The notes under the pieces are model-generated. The model was not told where the DNA came from, made no database searches, and saw only the letters and a list, made by a program, of their open reading frames with translations. A stretch of DNA of 64,000 bases from Rhododendron vialii (taxonomy: Eukaryota > Streptophyta > Magnoliopsida > Ericales > Ericaceae), in contig NC_080560.1 of the NCBI RefSeq assembly GCF_030253575.1, forward strand, positions 9,172,501-9,236,500, read 5' to 3'. A program made the position numbers and the translations under genes. This document shows positions 25,601 to 36,592 of the stretch, piece after piece (position 1 is the stretch's first letter; each line of letters opens with the position of its first letter).

Positions 25601-25877
25601 GGTGGCGGAGGAGGAAGGCGCGGGTGACGAAGTCGGAGAAGGCGCGGAGGGTTTGGGAGGGGGTGTCGCAGGGGGGGAGGAAGAGAGAGAAGTCGAAGGA
25701 GAGAGAGGGGAGGGAGGTCCAGAGGTCGAGGAAGGCGGGGGAGATTAGGGTTGTTTGGATGGCGTCGAGGGTTGAGAGGGAGGAAATGATGCGGAGGAGT
25801 AGGCTCGGCGGGAGGTCGTCGAGGGTTGTGGGTGGTCGTGCGACGGCGGAGGAGGAGCCGCCGGCCGGCGACGCCAT
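19609..25877 (-). CDS. F-box/LRR-repeat protein (gene A)
   Basis: Three exons on the minus strand: 25877-24918, 20214-20041 and 19932-19609. All junctions are phase 0 (AAG|GTAATT, CAACAG|GCTG, GAAGAG|GTAAGT, CTTAG|ATTTTT), giving 485 residues. An F-box (about residues 18-62: TTLDDLPPSLLLRIIS then LWTSLPSLSFD) should bind SKP1 in an SCF ubiquitin ligase. The rest is an irregular LRR-like region (SIDFVQVYLTDERISDLVAG, LNIEALTIRQC) that would select the target. Exon 1 is extremely C-rich on the coding strand in its first half, so its antisense shows spurious Gly/Glu open frames. The stop TAA lies within AGG|TAAGAAG, which could also serve as a splice donor, but the paralog has a stop at the same place. 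Intron 1 is 4.7 kb and has grown through a solo LTR, a MULE-like element and an internal duplication. Substrate unknown. Confidence 0.85.
20871..22720. repeat. duplicated block inside intron 1 of F-box gene A
   Basis: About 370 bp at 20,871-21,240 ('ttcaaagtctaaccaatctt', 'aatgggctaatcaaacaaac', 'gcgccccctgttcttcacat', 'gaagaaatcatggtt') recur at 22,345-22,720 with moderate divergence. A single inverted copy lies in the A' intron (37,320-37,500). The two copies therefore arose by duplication within this intron, and a MULE-like insertion lies between them. Confidence 0.7.
21414..21997. mobile_element. MULE-like non-autonomous element (584 bp) in F-box A intron
   Basis: Ends are inverted: left ATGTTCTAAATGGAGCTTGG, right (reverse complement) CGGTGTTCTAAATGGCGGCC. 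Both ends carry 'gcc' and 'ccaag' repeats. Flanks ACATTGAACA (21404-21413) and ACATTGAATA (21998-22007) differ by one base, consistent with a 9-10-bp target duplication. Inside is a tandem duplication of about 100 bp ('ttcaaacttcaaagtacaaa' at 21,570 and 21,673). Confidence 0.65.
23655..24434. mobile_element. solo LTR (780 bp) in F-box A intron 1
   Basis: Begins TGTGAGTATGAGGAG and ends CCAAATACCCACA, the TG...CA ends of an LTR, with TGTG(A/G)GTAT inverted at the tips. A 5-bp target duplication CCATT flanks it (23650-23654 and 24435-24439). The inverted paralog A' has the uninterrupted equivalent (around 37,133-37,150), which supports a clean insertion. An internal TATTTATATAATT (about 23,868) can be the LTR promoter. 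No gag-pol follows, so it is a solo LTR left by recombination. Confidence 0.8.
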
Positions 25878-26134
25878 TGGAATCCCAAGTGCACGCTGTG
25901 CATATAGAGTAATTTCTTTTTGCTCCCTTCGACTTTCACTCGAATTCCACTTTGATTCTTATACTTTTAATTTGAACAACTCTAACCCTGTACTTACTTC
26001 ATGTGTTGCAATGTAAACCCGCCGTTGCCTTCCGTTGGAATTGGGGACGGAAAACACCCATGTGTCATCCACGTGATATAACCCAAAGATAACTCGTCAA
26101 ACGGTGAGATTAACCCAGACTCAGTATTGGGAGA

Positions 26135-26897
26135 AATTTTTGAATTTTGCTATGGGTACTACAATTTTGTACCGAAAGTGTACTACATGCTTAGGTGGAA
26201 GGGGGCTCACTTCAAAAATTCAAAAGAGAAGCAAAACAAAGTCCGGTAAAATTAAGAGAAAAAAAAAAGGAAACCCAAAATCCAAACGCCCAAAAGGAAA
26301 CCCAACTTTACTCCATTGACAACACCAAACTCCATTAACGTTGACCATGAACCTTCCCAATCTCTATCCCGAAAACCCACTTCTATCTTCCACACCCTCT
26401 CTTTTAACTTCTACCCCCCTATTCTCTCCTCTGTAAAGTAAGTCTGTAAAGTAATGAATGCATGTAAGGTAAAGTCATGCCTAGTATAGTCATGCCTGTG
26501 AAGGAAAGTCTTAGGGTAGTAAATACCCTGATCAAAAGTCTTAGGTGCAGTAGAAAAATGACGGGCCCCAATTATGTACCCTTCTGTAAAGCCTCCTTAC
26601 TCCATCTCCAACACTATTTCGAGGGACCACCGATTTGAGGTTAGTGGTTGAAATTAACTTCTTTTTTTGAAACAGCAAAAATATTATAAGGATGAAATTA
26701 ACTCTTTAATGTGGTCTTGTTCATATTGTTAATGTGTTCTGTATATGTGTTGTTGACTATTAAAGGTTTTTTTTTTGTCTTTTAGCTTTTTGGTAGTATA
26801 AAGAGAATATTGGAGAGCTAACTCGCCTTGAGATTATCGAGAGTTACAACACAAGTTTCTCCGGCGGGTTGGCCTGATTCGACAGTCATCTCCATCC

Positions 26898-26932
<35 letters not shown>

Positions 26933-27345
26933 CCGGGTACGGTTAAGTTTTGACATATTTTTGTTGTTTCAAAAAAAAAAGAAAAAAAAGAAGTTAATTT
27001 CAACCACTAACCTCAAATCGGTGATCCCTGAAAATGGTGTTGGAGAAGGAGAGAATAGGGAGGTAAAAGTTAAAAGAGAGGGTGTGGAAAACAGAAGTTT
27101 CGGGAGAAAGATTGGGAAGGTCCATGGTCAACGTTAATGGAGTTCGGCGTCGTCAATGGAGTAAAGTTGGGTTTCCTGTTGGGGGTTTGGATTTTGGGTT
27201 TCCTTTTCTTTTCTCTTAATTTTTCCGGGCTTTGTTTTGCTTCTCTTTTGAATTTTTGAAGTGGAACCCCTTCCACCTAAGCATGCAGTACACTTTCGGT
27301 ACAAAATTGTAGTACCCATAGCAAAATCCGAAATTTTCAGTTGCA
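26135..27345. repeat. long inverted repeat (foldback) between F-box genes A and B
   Basis: The left arm (26,135-26,690, carrying a 150-bp extra segment at about 26,440-26,590) is the inverted copy of the right arm (about 26,960-27,345). For example TTTTGCTATGGGTACTACAA at 26,147 has its reverse complement at about 27,305-27,324. Arms differ by a few substitutions per 100 bp, and the loop is about 270 bp with an (AG)n tract (26,899-26,930). No target duplication was found. A read-through transcript would form long double-stranded RNA. Short frames in both arms encode the same spurious peptide. Confidence 0.8.
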
Positions 27346-28828
27346 AATCGAGTACCACGTGAACCTTACCCTATTTGCACCCAAAAAAATTTCCAGTGTT
27401 AGACTTGTAAGTTGTATAGTAACTGATAATAATCAAAGACAGGATAAAACGGATCTCCAAGAGGGGTCTTTTAAGCCATTTAAACAAGTAATATTATGGG
27501 ATGAGTAACTCCTTTTTGTAGAATATGGCGGGTTTTGAGTGGGTTGTCAATGAGAAGATTTGGACGGGTCAATAAATATGGAATTCTATTACGCATTGTG
27601 GCCTAATCTAGTTTAGGAGAAGTAGTAGAATATAAGGAAGGAATTACTTGGTGCCCCTGGTCCCAGGATTCTCTATTAAGATGTTGGATCTTCGATTCCA
27701 CTACATGTGTATGAACACTATATCAATGTTGGGCAATGAAGCAAGGTGCTTAGGGGCATTGAATAATTACTTGAAGTTAAGGTGATGGTAAACTCCACGT
27801 GCTACTAGAAATATTATTCGGTGCTCCTTAGAATAGAGAGGTTGTCACGCGATGTTCCAAAATCATTCAGCACCGCATATGTGCTGAAGGGGAGGCACTG
27901 CATGTACTTTTTTGATCCTCTGCATGTACTTTAAGCCCACTTAATAATAACTTTTCACTACTGAGAAGAGTTATGAGAACTGTTTACCTTGTTTCATTGT
28001 GGTATTGTTATTTCTTCTCAGAGAGATCATAGGGACTCTTAATCCACAATGGATCCCAAGAAGAATAAGCCATCTGCTATCAGTTTTTACTACATCAAGC
28101 GCGAGTAAAACAAAGGCTCCCGCATGACATCTGACTCGCATAACTATTATTGTCCATGAGTTTGACGTATGACTGTCCGAGTAAGAACAGACACTTGCTC
28201 CCACAACTTCGTGAACTCGTCTAGTACTGTCATGGTGATGTTCGGAGGTTGGTTCCAAAATTGTAAATCTTCCAATGGTCTCACACTAAATTCTTTGGCT
28301 TTCAAAATTATATTCTTCAATGCAATGACCATATTGGTACACCATTACTATCACATGATTTGTAGCAAGGAAGCTGAAATCTAACCTGGGTGTCTAATTT
28401 TGTACTAAAATTAAGTCAAGACAATTTGGAAAAGTTTAAAAAAATAATAAGGGAAAACTAGATTTTGAAAAAACACCGACAAGCTTATTGGATATCCCAA
28501 ACACAGAGAGAATGAAATTCATTCTTCACTTTCTTGGGAGCATAGGCATTACAAGATTGGACTTCAGACAATGGAATGGCAACGAGGAAACACAACCATC
28601 ACAATTCAGAAGGCAAAAGAATGGACATTACTCAGATGCAAATGAAAGAGCCTAGAAATCATGAAACTGACGACAAAGTGAGTTAATTTCAAGCTGACTG
28701 AAAAGTATTTCAAGAAACCAACCGAGGGGAAAAATAAATAAATAAAAAGATAAAAAGAACTATCTTCAATAAAAAATATATATAAATCATCTAATAGGTG
28801 TTATCTGCAGAACTGAGCTCTGACCGTT
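27346..28828. other. intergenic, partly F-box B 3' flank
   Basis: No gene. From about 27,960 to 28,640 the sequence is homologous, inverted, to 43,860-44,290 beyond the decayed B-type copy ('ttctcataactcctctcagt' there against 'ctgagaagagttatgagaa' here). This part therefore belonged to the duplicated F-box unit. Confidence 0.5.
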
Positions 28829-31800
28829 TTATGCTACCGCTATAATCTTCTCCAAGACCACCTGTTGTTGTCTCAGAAGCTTCACGAAATACAACTGAAG
28901 CAGTGAACTGGCGAAACTTTTAATCTTGACTTGCCTGAGACTTGGCATGCTGAATTTAATAGGTCTGTTAAGAATCTCCTCTGATAAGCTCTCCTGAAAC
29001 ATTGAGTAAAATGAGCTTTTGTTGTTTACTCGCTACAAAATTGGGCGAACGCTGCATATATCTGGGATTGGTTCTTCCACTGCAGGAGAGCCTCGTTAAA
29101 CAATCAATCAGAGAAGACTAAAGTTGTGGCCTTGTGGATCAAAAAAATTGTGTTGAAAAGTTTACAATCTTTATGACATTTTGTTAGTTAATGTTTCCAC
29201 TATGTTTACATCCAATAGCTACATTTGCGGAAGATGATAAGAAACTCACATCTTCGTCAATCTTGAAAAGATCACTGACAGTCAATATCTCGAGGTTGGG
29301 AGAACACTCCAACAACGCAGCTATACCTAGTAGATCATATGTTGTATAGCCAGTTCGCAGCTCCACGGAAGTGAGGTTGTTGAATACAAGATCCTCAGAA
29401 GAGATCTCCATTGATGAGTGAAGCTTAAAATAACAAACATGAGAAAGGATTATGCAATATTTAAATAGTATGAGCAACAGTTCTAAATGATAAAGAATGA
29501 CATAAAGCAAATTGAGACCTTTATATTTCAAGAGGATGATAGCGAAGCTTATTCAAAATTGGAGAGTTTATGTGGAACATGTAATGTGAAAGGACTTATT
29601 GGTTCTCCATTTAACTTGCTTTGGGTAAGTAGTTGCCAGACACCAATTTGATAGTTCTTACTTCTTACCGGAGATCTATCAGAAACCACCTTTTCACTAG
29701 TTACAGAAAACCCTACACATCCTAGCAAAGCACATGGTTATACATGTAATAATATGCCATGTGAGCATCTACGATTACATGTATATTGACTATGACAACA
29801 ACAAGTGGTATTCTCTCCTCCACCTCCCCACCTCCACGTCCTCCTTCAACAGAACTCTATGTGGAATATCACCTCTTTGATTTGTACTCGTAGTTTGCCT
29901 CAGATATTTACTTGTAGTTCAACTTTATTGTAACTAGCACTAAGTGTGAGTGTTTTTGCTGGACAAATCATATCTTCTAGGGAGTTGGTAATTTAAAATA
30001 AAATGAGGACAATGTATCGTGTCAACCACTCCAGAATCAACAAATTCAGCCACATAAATATAGGAAGGCAGGATTTTTGGGGCAAAGAAGTTCCACAGTG
30101 CGCAATTGGTATGAATATAAACCACAAAAGATAAGATGTGTGTACCAAAAGTTGGGACATCTGGGAAGAATAGAGTCCCACATCAGTTCCTCCCCAATGG
30201 TTTGGGCCTTGTTGCAGGCACCCTAAGTAGCCAAAACATGTCGATCTGCATTATTATTTCGTTTCTCTTATGATTTCGCAATTCACGTAATTTTTTCAAT
30301 GTGTTTCCAATGTGCCCATCTACTAGTTTTTTGGGGGAAAAGAACGTTTTTGTGTCCGTGCTGCTTAGGGACTCCATCGTTACCCTGCACAAATCCCCAA
30401 CAAGTGGTATTCCGACCAAGGACTTGTAGATGGAATCTCTGAGCCAAGAACACCAGTGTCAGTGGGCTTGCAAAGAAACTCCATGGATAACTCCTGACGG
30501 AGACAAAACCCTCGCGGCATATCTGTCGACGGAGTATGGTGGCTCTTGGCAGACGTGTTATGGTGAATTGGTGATTGATTGTGAAGAGTGACCATGATGC
30601 TGGAATTAAAATGGACGCGTGGGCATTCTACGGTGAACTCTGCAGGATGAGTTTACCAGAGATCTTATATAGCTGACATTACTTTTTTCGATGATAGACC
30701 AGACTCAAGAGGGAGCTAAGCCTGGTTGGTGCAATGTACAGCTCAAAAAATACCATACCAATACAATATTCAAAACCTTGATGCTAGCTTACAAGTTATT
30801 ACTAACAATGGCACCCATTGTTGTCATCAATCTCAGGACACCATTGATCCTCAAAATTTGTGTTTGTCCACATTTAAATCTCTACATTCTTTGGAGAAGG
30901 CTTTATTCTCTAAAAACCCACAAAGGAGGTGCTTAGTTTAGAAAAGCTCTTGAATAAGCATCACAGAAGTAAGGTATTGCATAACTGCAAGCCCCCAAAA
31001 GACTCCCAGACGCTGGTCAAGCGGATCAATAGTAACCTCTATCCATGATTTCCAAATACTGGGCGTACCTAAGCAACCAAAACTGACGTTCTTCTATTAT
31101 TTATTCCACCAAATGTGCCTATACAATGGTTCAATTCCCTTTAATTCAACCTATCCGCCAAAAAGTCCTACAAAAAGTTTCTTATCTTCCTTTCGCACCA
31201 ACAGTCATATGGAATACAGGACAAAATGGCAGTATGAAGTAAATCACTCTCTCTCTTGAAAGAACAGATTGAGTCCTTGAACTAATCCCAAAATCAACTG
31301 AGAAGTATAATAGCAACCTGACGACCCTTTCTGCCCCTGCATTTAGTCACTCTTTTCTTCCTACCATAACTGATTAACTTCTTCCGAAAACAATAGTCTG
31401 CTTGGTAGCATCCACTTGATTCTCAGTTTGAAGCACGATTCTGAACTTTTAGTTTTCTAGTCACTGTAAATTACATCTAGCAAACATTCATTTTCAGCCA
31501 GAAAATGTAATGCATATTTTCGTGTTGATTGGCAAATGTAATGCATATTAAGACGTACTTGTTAGTTGTTACCAATCTTCCCGAATATAATGTACACTAA
31601 GATTTCCTTGTATTTATTTCCGTGCCCACGAAAATCCCAGAGAAGAGGAGCGAAGGAACTTACTCTAATCCACCAATTTTCCACAACGAGATGCTTGACG
31701 CCACTGAGCAACCTCACAACCTTGCTCCAGTACTTATAATGCCTCTCCTCGTGCATAAACTCCACGTACGCTTCATCCAAACCCGTCGTTCCTTCCATCG

Positions 31801-32608
31801 AATACATCCCCATCTCGAAACAAACGATACGAAACGACCGCAGATTCAGAGCGCATACCTCCACCGACTCCTCCTCTTCGTCCTGCGAATGGAAATACAA
31901 CAGCGACAACCGCTTCAGCCTCGTCGAACGAATCCTCAACTCCTTCATATCGCAACAGTACTCGAGAACCAAACTCTCCAAATTCGGACACCCCGAGATC
32001 AAATCCGAGACCATCTCGTCGTTCAGGTATATCTGATCCAGGTACAACGACTGTACGAACTTAAACGACGAGATAGTAGAGAAACCGAGAGGTAAAATCA
32101 GCTCGCAACGAGAGAGTTTCAAAACCCTCACGCGGCTGTTTTTGATGGAATTGAAGTAGAACGTGAAGTAACATTCGTTGTAGCTGTAGCCGCCGTCGGC
32201 TTGGTCGAAGACTTGGTAGTCGCGGTGGATGAAGAAGTCGGCGTCGATTTCGGTGACGCCGTGATTGACGGCGTGGTGGATCCAGGAGTCGATTTGGGAG
32301 GAGTGGAGGTAGTCGCCGAAGTCGAACTGGAAGCGGAGGTTGAGGAGGGGGGAGGTGGGGGGGCGGCGGAGGAGGAAGAGGTCGACGAAGTCGGCGAAGC
32401 GGCGGCGGGTATCGGAGGGGGAGGCGGAGGGGGGGAAGAGGGAGTAGTCGAAGTTGAGGGAGGGGAGAGAGGGGAGGAGGGTTTGCCATTTGCGGCAGAC
32501 GGGGGCGGTGCGGAGGGCGTCGAGGGCGGGGAGGAAGGAGAGGATGTGGAGGAGGAGGTGGTCGGAGAAGTCGTTCAGGCTGCGGTAGCTGGTTGGTTCC
32601 ACCGCCAT
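28829..32608 (-). CDS. F-box/LRR-repeat protein (gene B)
   Basis: Three exons on the minus strand: 32608-31664, 29423-29250 and 28993-28829. Junctions are phase 0 (TTAGA|GTAAGT, TTTTAAG|CTTCAC, GAAGAT|GTGAGT, TTTCAG|GAGAGC), giving 427 residues. The F-box is at about residues 10-54 (SLNDFSDHLLLHILSFLPAL, then KWQTLLPSLPSLNFD). The LRR-like region that follows contains YLNDEMVSDLISGCPNLESL. Exon 2 is 174 nt, the same as in gene A, so A and B are diverged members of one family. It probably acts as a substrate receptor of an SCF ubiquitin ligase; substrate unknown. The ATG at 32608 was chosen because the F-box starts ten residues later; the frame is open further upstream but shows no conserved sequence. 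The stop (TAA at 28829-28831) may be early: the decayed copy near 43.6 kb reads on about 15 codons. Confidence 0.82.
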
Positions 32609-33262
32609 AATGACGGAGAAAATGCACCAGGAGGTGGTTGGAGAAGTATATGGCGTACCGCCACTGTGTGGAGTGCGCTGGCCTGTTCTTCGGATCTTCC
32701 TAAATTTTGTTCGGTTAGTATTTGTTTGTTGAAGAGCGGTTTCGGGAACATTTAATAAAATATCTTTTAGTTTTTGATCAAACTTTAATAATTCGAGTCG
32801 TTCAATATATTTAAAACATATTTTTAAGGATACTTTCAAGAAATCAGCTCAAACAAATATTCAAAAGAGCTTAATCCATTCAGTTTTTCATAAAATAGTT
32901 TTTATCAACGTTTATAAAAAAACTGCTCAAATCAAATCATTCCTGGCCTCTTTTTTTTTGTTTATTTCTTGCAAATAATCTTAAAATCACATTTTAAACA
33001 CATTGAATGGTTCGGATTATCAAAAATTGATAGAAAATTATGAGATTAAGATTTGAAATGTTTTTTTAGGTGTCTTCTAAACTGTCTCGTTGTTTATTTC
33101 TTCAAATTTTTGTTTTACGTTCTCTTTTTTTCAGATCACGATGAAAAAAAGAAAAAAAGAATGATTGCGTCAAATTCTAAGCAAAGCTATTGATTGAGAA
33201 AAATGACAAGAAATGAAAGGCATTAAATTCTAAGCAAAGTTAAGAATTAATTTTTTTTTCTA
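32609..33262. other. upstream region of F-box gene B
   Basis: AT-rich divergent upstream region with no recognised element. A clear TATA box was not identified. Confidence 0.35.
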
Positions 33263-33269
33263 ATTAACT

Positions 33270-33420
33270 GGAGCTAGCTCAGTTAGCTATGACTCTTGAA
33301 TCTTATTAGAAGACTCTTGAATCTTATTAGAAGATTAAGAGTTCGAATCTCTCCACCTGCGTGTGGGTGTTCTTCTTTTAGAAAGACTTTTCGTTCTTTT
33401 TTTATTTTTTGTATCGATCG
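33270..33420 (+). mobile_element. tRNA-derived SINE-like sequence
   Basis: A-box CTAGCTCAGTTAGCT (33274-33288) and B-box GTTCGAATCT (33341-33350) mark a tRNA-derived pol III promoter. Between them a 21-bp unit (GACTCTTGAATCTTATTAG plus AA) is perfectly repeated in tandem (33291-33311 and 33312-33332). A T-rich stretch follows. No target duplication was recognised, and it does not fold as a tRNA gene. Confidence 0.55.
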
Positions 33421-33645
33421 AATTGTTGGACTTAATTATGTCGAAACTCAACTCAACCCTAGATTAGTAACAAACCAACCTCGGACATCCAAAGAAGCAA
33501 AGCCCCATCAACATTCAATGGACCAAGTCCAAACACATATGAGACTTTAAACGGGTCTTAAACCCAGATCTAAACATTCAGCTCAAACACAGATATTTGA
33601 TATTTCTTGTCCTCAGTCAATTTTTTTATTTTTGGTTGTAAATTT

Positions 33646-34033
33646 CACAGAAAGTTTGTTCACACAAATTATTGGTGCACAGATAGTGCACATATTATGT
33701 TGTGGACCAACTATGGGTTCCATACAAATGATCCAAACTGTTTATTAAATATAAAATATTTTTTTAAGGATTTACGCAAAAAATCAGGTTAATCCAATAT
33801 CTATAGATGTTCCATCCAATCGTCTAATTTTTCATTCAGATTTCAAGATAATGAAAAGTTAAACGATTGGATTAATCATCTATAGGTATCGGATTTAGTT
33901 GATTTTCTTCAAAGACCCTTGACAAACTGTTTTACATTTAATGAACGGCTCGGATTATTTGTGTGAGACCCGTGATGAACCCCAGAATAAAATTTGTGCA
34001 CAAATTATGTGTGTGTACTGCGTAGCAGGGTTC
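33646..34033. mobile_element. MITE family X, copy 2 (388 bp)
   Basis: Foldback element like the copy at 15458: GTCTAATTTTTCATTCAGAT pairs with the 'atgaaaagttaaac' arm, and GTGCACATATT and TTGTGCACAAATT lie near the ends. TAAATTT flanks both sides (33639-33645 and 34034-34040), extendable to 9 bp with one mismatch. It sits in the spacer between the divergent F-box genes B and A'. Confidence 0.75.
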
Positions 34034-34040
34034 TAAATTT

Positions 34041-35659
34041 TACTATCTTTTAAACTCTTCTAATCGAGTCGAATGACCAATTCAACAAAAAAAAAAAGTT
34101 AACAAAAAATATTTAATATGTGATTTTAACAAAAGTTCAGAAAAGACGAAATTATACCAAAACAAGAATTTTGGAAGAACAAGCCTATAAGTCGTAGAGT
34201 AATACACATGCGGGAGCGGGAGTAAACACGAGCACTTGTTTAAAAAACAACATGAACGAGTACTAAAATACATGAAAGCGACAATTAAATGAATCCGAAT
34301 TCGGAAATTTTTTCCATTATGCTTGGAACCGTGTTTGCATGAGTATTTATTGGCCCAATCAGATAATGACAAGTGGCCATTCATGTCGGACGAGACGAAG
34401 TACGCATAGATTGAAATATATGAAATCACACAATTTAAAGAACGATAACGTTCTGATTAACTTAGTGTCATTTTATAGGTAATGACAATTGTTGTCAGAT
34501 GTCACTCAAATGATAGCTCAAAAGATGAGCAGTTCGAAACTAAAAAGCGCGAATCGTATTATTTAAACAAGAGGCAGTACACCAAGTTGACACAATCAAA
34601 GGAGTTAAGATCCAAGCATGTAACTGAATCACCAATATTAGAAATCATGCAGGGAAAGTTTGAATTCAAAGTTGAGATGACTTCGAAGGCAGTTAAGCGG
34701 GAAAATGAAAACCGTGGAGAAGACTTAAGAGTTTGCCTATAAATAGAAGAAATGACAAATCATCAAACAAACAACAATGCTATGCTTGGTTTGTCCATTA
34801 GGCAATAATTTAGAAATTTAGACTTAATTCGAAGTAATTTGTAGTAGTAGTCACACTATAATCTGTTCTATTCGTTTGTGGAAGTTGAAGAATCAATTGG
34901 AAGGCAAGTTGTTTTAAATTGATCAAGGTATCTTGTTTATTCTTTGGTTTGTCAATTTTCCAATGAATCGTTGTACCATTTTAATACTTTTAGATAGAAA
35001 AATCTTCTTCGTTGAGGTAATTGAACCCACGCCACGATCGTCTAATTAAGTTTGGCTTTTATAAGTTAAATCTATAAAGGATAATTATAAGCCTTTTTTG
35101 ACACTCTCGCACCCAATCATATTTCTGAAATAAGCCAAAAATCTCAGCCAAACAAGTTGTAATTTCTTTTCGAACGGTCTGGTAGGTTGTAATTAGAATT
35201 TTTCACAAATAAATACTGGTTTTTGGCTAAATAAGCTAATTGACTTATTTTTTATCCTTATTCAATATTTTTTGCTATTTTTTTTAATTGATTTTTTTTT
35301 TTTGTGAATTATTGGGTTGTTATGAAGTAAAAAATCTAAAAAGTAAAGAATTATGATAAAATTTTAAATTTATTTAATAAAGACAAAAATAAGTTAATAA
35401 AATATTTTTTCCGTCTTTAATCACAAAAATTTAAGTTTGAACCATAACTTTTTACTCTTCTAATTACTCTCGTCGATTCGAACTAATAATTCAAAAACAA
35501 TTAACGTAAAATTAACAAATGTGAAAAAATTTAAATAAAAGAAAAAAGTAAACCAATTAATTTATTTAGCCAAAAAGCCCTGGAGTGATTTTCTCGGAAG
35601 AAAAAAAGAAGAATATTCAAAGAGCGTAGACTGACCTGTAGAGTGCACAGCTGATTCCA
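34041..35659. other. spacer between divergent F-box genes B and A'
   Basis: AT-rich spacer; the frame at 34482-34742 has no family signature. This is the junction of the two opposed F-box arrays. The last 50 bp before 35,660 form the leader of A' and resemble the region upstream of A, so the duplication break lies near here. Confidence 0.4.
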
Positions 35660-36592
35660 ATGGCGTCGACGACCACCGACTCCTCCGCCGTCCCACGACG
35701 ACCCACCACCCTCGACGACCTCCCGCAGAACCTCCTCCTCCGCATAATCTCCTTCCTCCCAACCCTTGACGTCATCCAAACCACCATAATCTCACCCGCC
35801 TTCCTCGACCTATGGACATCCCTCCCCTCTCTCTCCTTCGACTTCTCTCTCTTCCTCCCTCCCTGCGACACCCCTTGCCAAACTCTCGGTGCCTTCTCCG
35901 AATTCCTCACCCGTGCCCTCCTCCTCCGCCACCCCCCGTCCTCCCTCCGCTCCCTCCACCTCCGCCTCGACTCCGCCACACACCACTTCCCCTACCGCCG
36001 CCACATCGACTCCTGGATCCACTACGCCGTCGCTCACCACGTCCAGTCCCTCTCCCTCACCTTCTCCTCCAAGCACCTCCGCCAATTTCAAAACGACATT
36101 ACTTACTACTACCCCTTCCCTCTTCCCCTTCTCCGAAACGGCAGCGTTCGATCATTACGACTCGACCGCTGTAACCTCGATCTGCCGATGAACTCGTCTC
36201 GTATTCAATTCGACTCGTTGACGAGTATTGATTTTGTGCAGGTCTACTTGACGGATGAGATGATATCGAATTTGGTTGCGGGGTGTTTGAACATTGAGGC
36301 TCTGACTATAAGGCAGTGTGACGGGATGAAGGACGTGAAGATATCTTCGCCGACGCTTAAAAGCTTGGAGCTTTGGCAGTTCAGGTGTGATGAAGGATCA
36401 GTTGAGATTCACGCTCCGAATTTATCGAATTTGATGATGTTTTTCTTTGAGGTTGGAGAGTATGTAATGGAGGACTCGTCTGCTCTTGAAGAAGCAGATG
36501 TTACTTGCATTGCAATGGCAGAGAATTATCGGTATTGGAGTAAGATTGTGAGGTTGCTTGGCCATGTCAAGCGTTTTCGTGTTCAGAATTAG
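35660..36592 (+). CDS. truncated F-box/LRR protein (A', first exon only)
   Basis: 310 residues, closely similar to exon 1 of gene A throughout. The F-box is intact (TTLDDLPQNLLLRIISFLPT, then LWTSLPSLSFD) and is followed by the same LRR-like region. The frame ends at TAG where gene A has the first Trp of QNWWYK. Directly after, gene A's donor AAG|GTAATT reads AAGTTAGTC here, so the normal phase-0 donor has lost its G and a splice at the remaining GT would shift frame. The ORF could still give an F-box protein lacking the C-terminal 165 or so residues, which might act as a dominant-negative or simply be a decaying copy. Exons 2 and 3 survive downstream without stops (38702-39289). Confidence 0.7.
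   Translation: MASTTTDSSAVPRRPTTLDDLPQNLLLRIISFLPTLDVIQTTIISPAFLDLWTSLPSLSFDFSLFLPPCDTPCQTLGAFSEFLTRALLLRHPPSSLRSLHLRLDSATHHFPYRRHIDSWIHYAVAHHVQSLSLTFSSKHLRQFQNDITYYYPFPLPLLRNGSVRSLRLDRCNLDLPMNSSRIQFDSLTSIDFVQVYLTDEMISNLVAGCLNIEALTIRQCDGMKDVKISSPTLKSLELWQFRCDEGSVEIHAPNLSNLMMFFFEVGEYVMEDSSALEEADVTCIAMAENYRYWSKIVRLLGHVKRFRVQN

Noticed and set aside
25443-25748. Gly/Glu-rich open frame on the plus strand
   Set aside because: It is the antisense of the C-rich first exon of F-box gene A; the strand composition explains the open frame. The same applies to 25549-26016, 32201-32755 and 35810-36091.
30140-30620. LTR- or PBS-like words ('agtcccacatca', 'aagtggtattccgacc') in F-box gene B intron 1
   Set aside because: They are suggestive of retroelement debris, but no ends or coding remnants could be defined.
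32061-32627. Pro/Arg-rich frame of 188 residues
   Set aside because: It is a shifted frame of F-box gene B exon 1 and has no family signature.
33270-33350. Possible tRNA gene
   Set aside because: A and B boxes are present, but arms do not pair as a cloverleaf and a 21-bp duplication splits the body; a SINE is the better reading.
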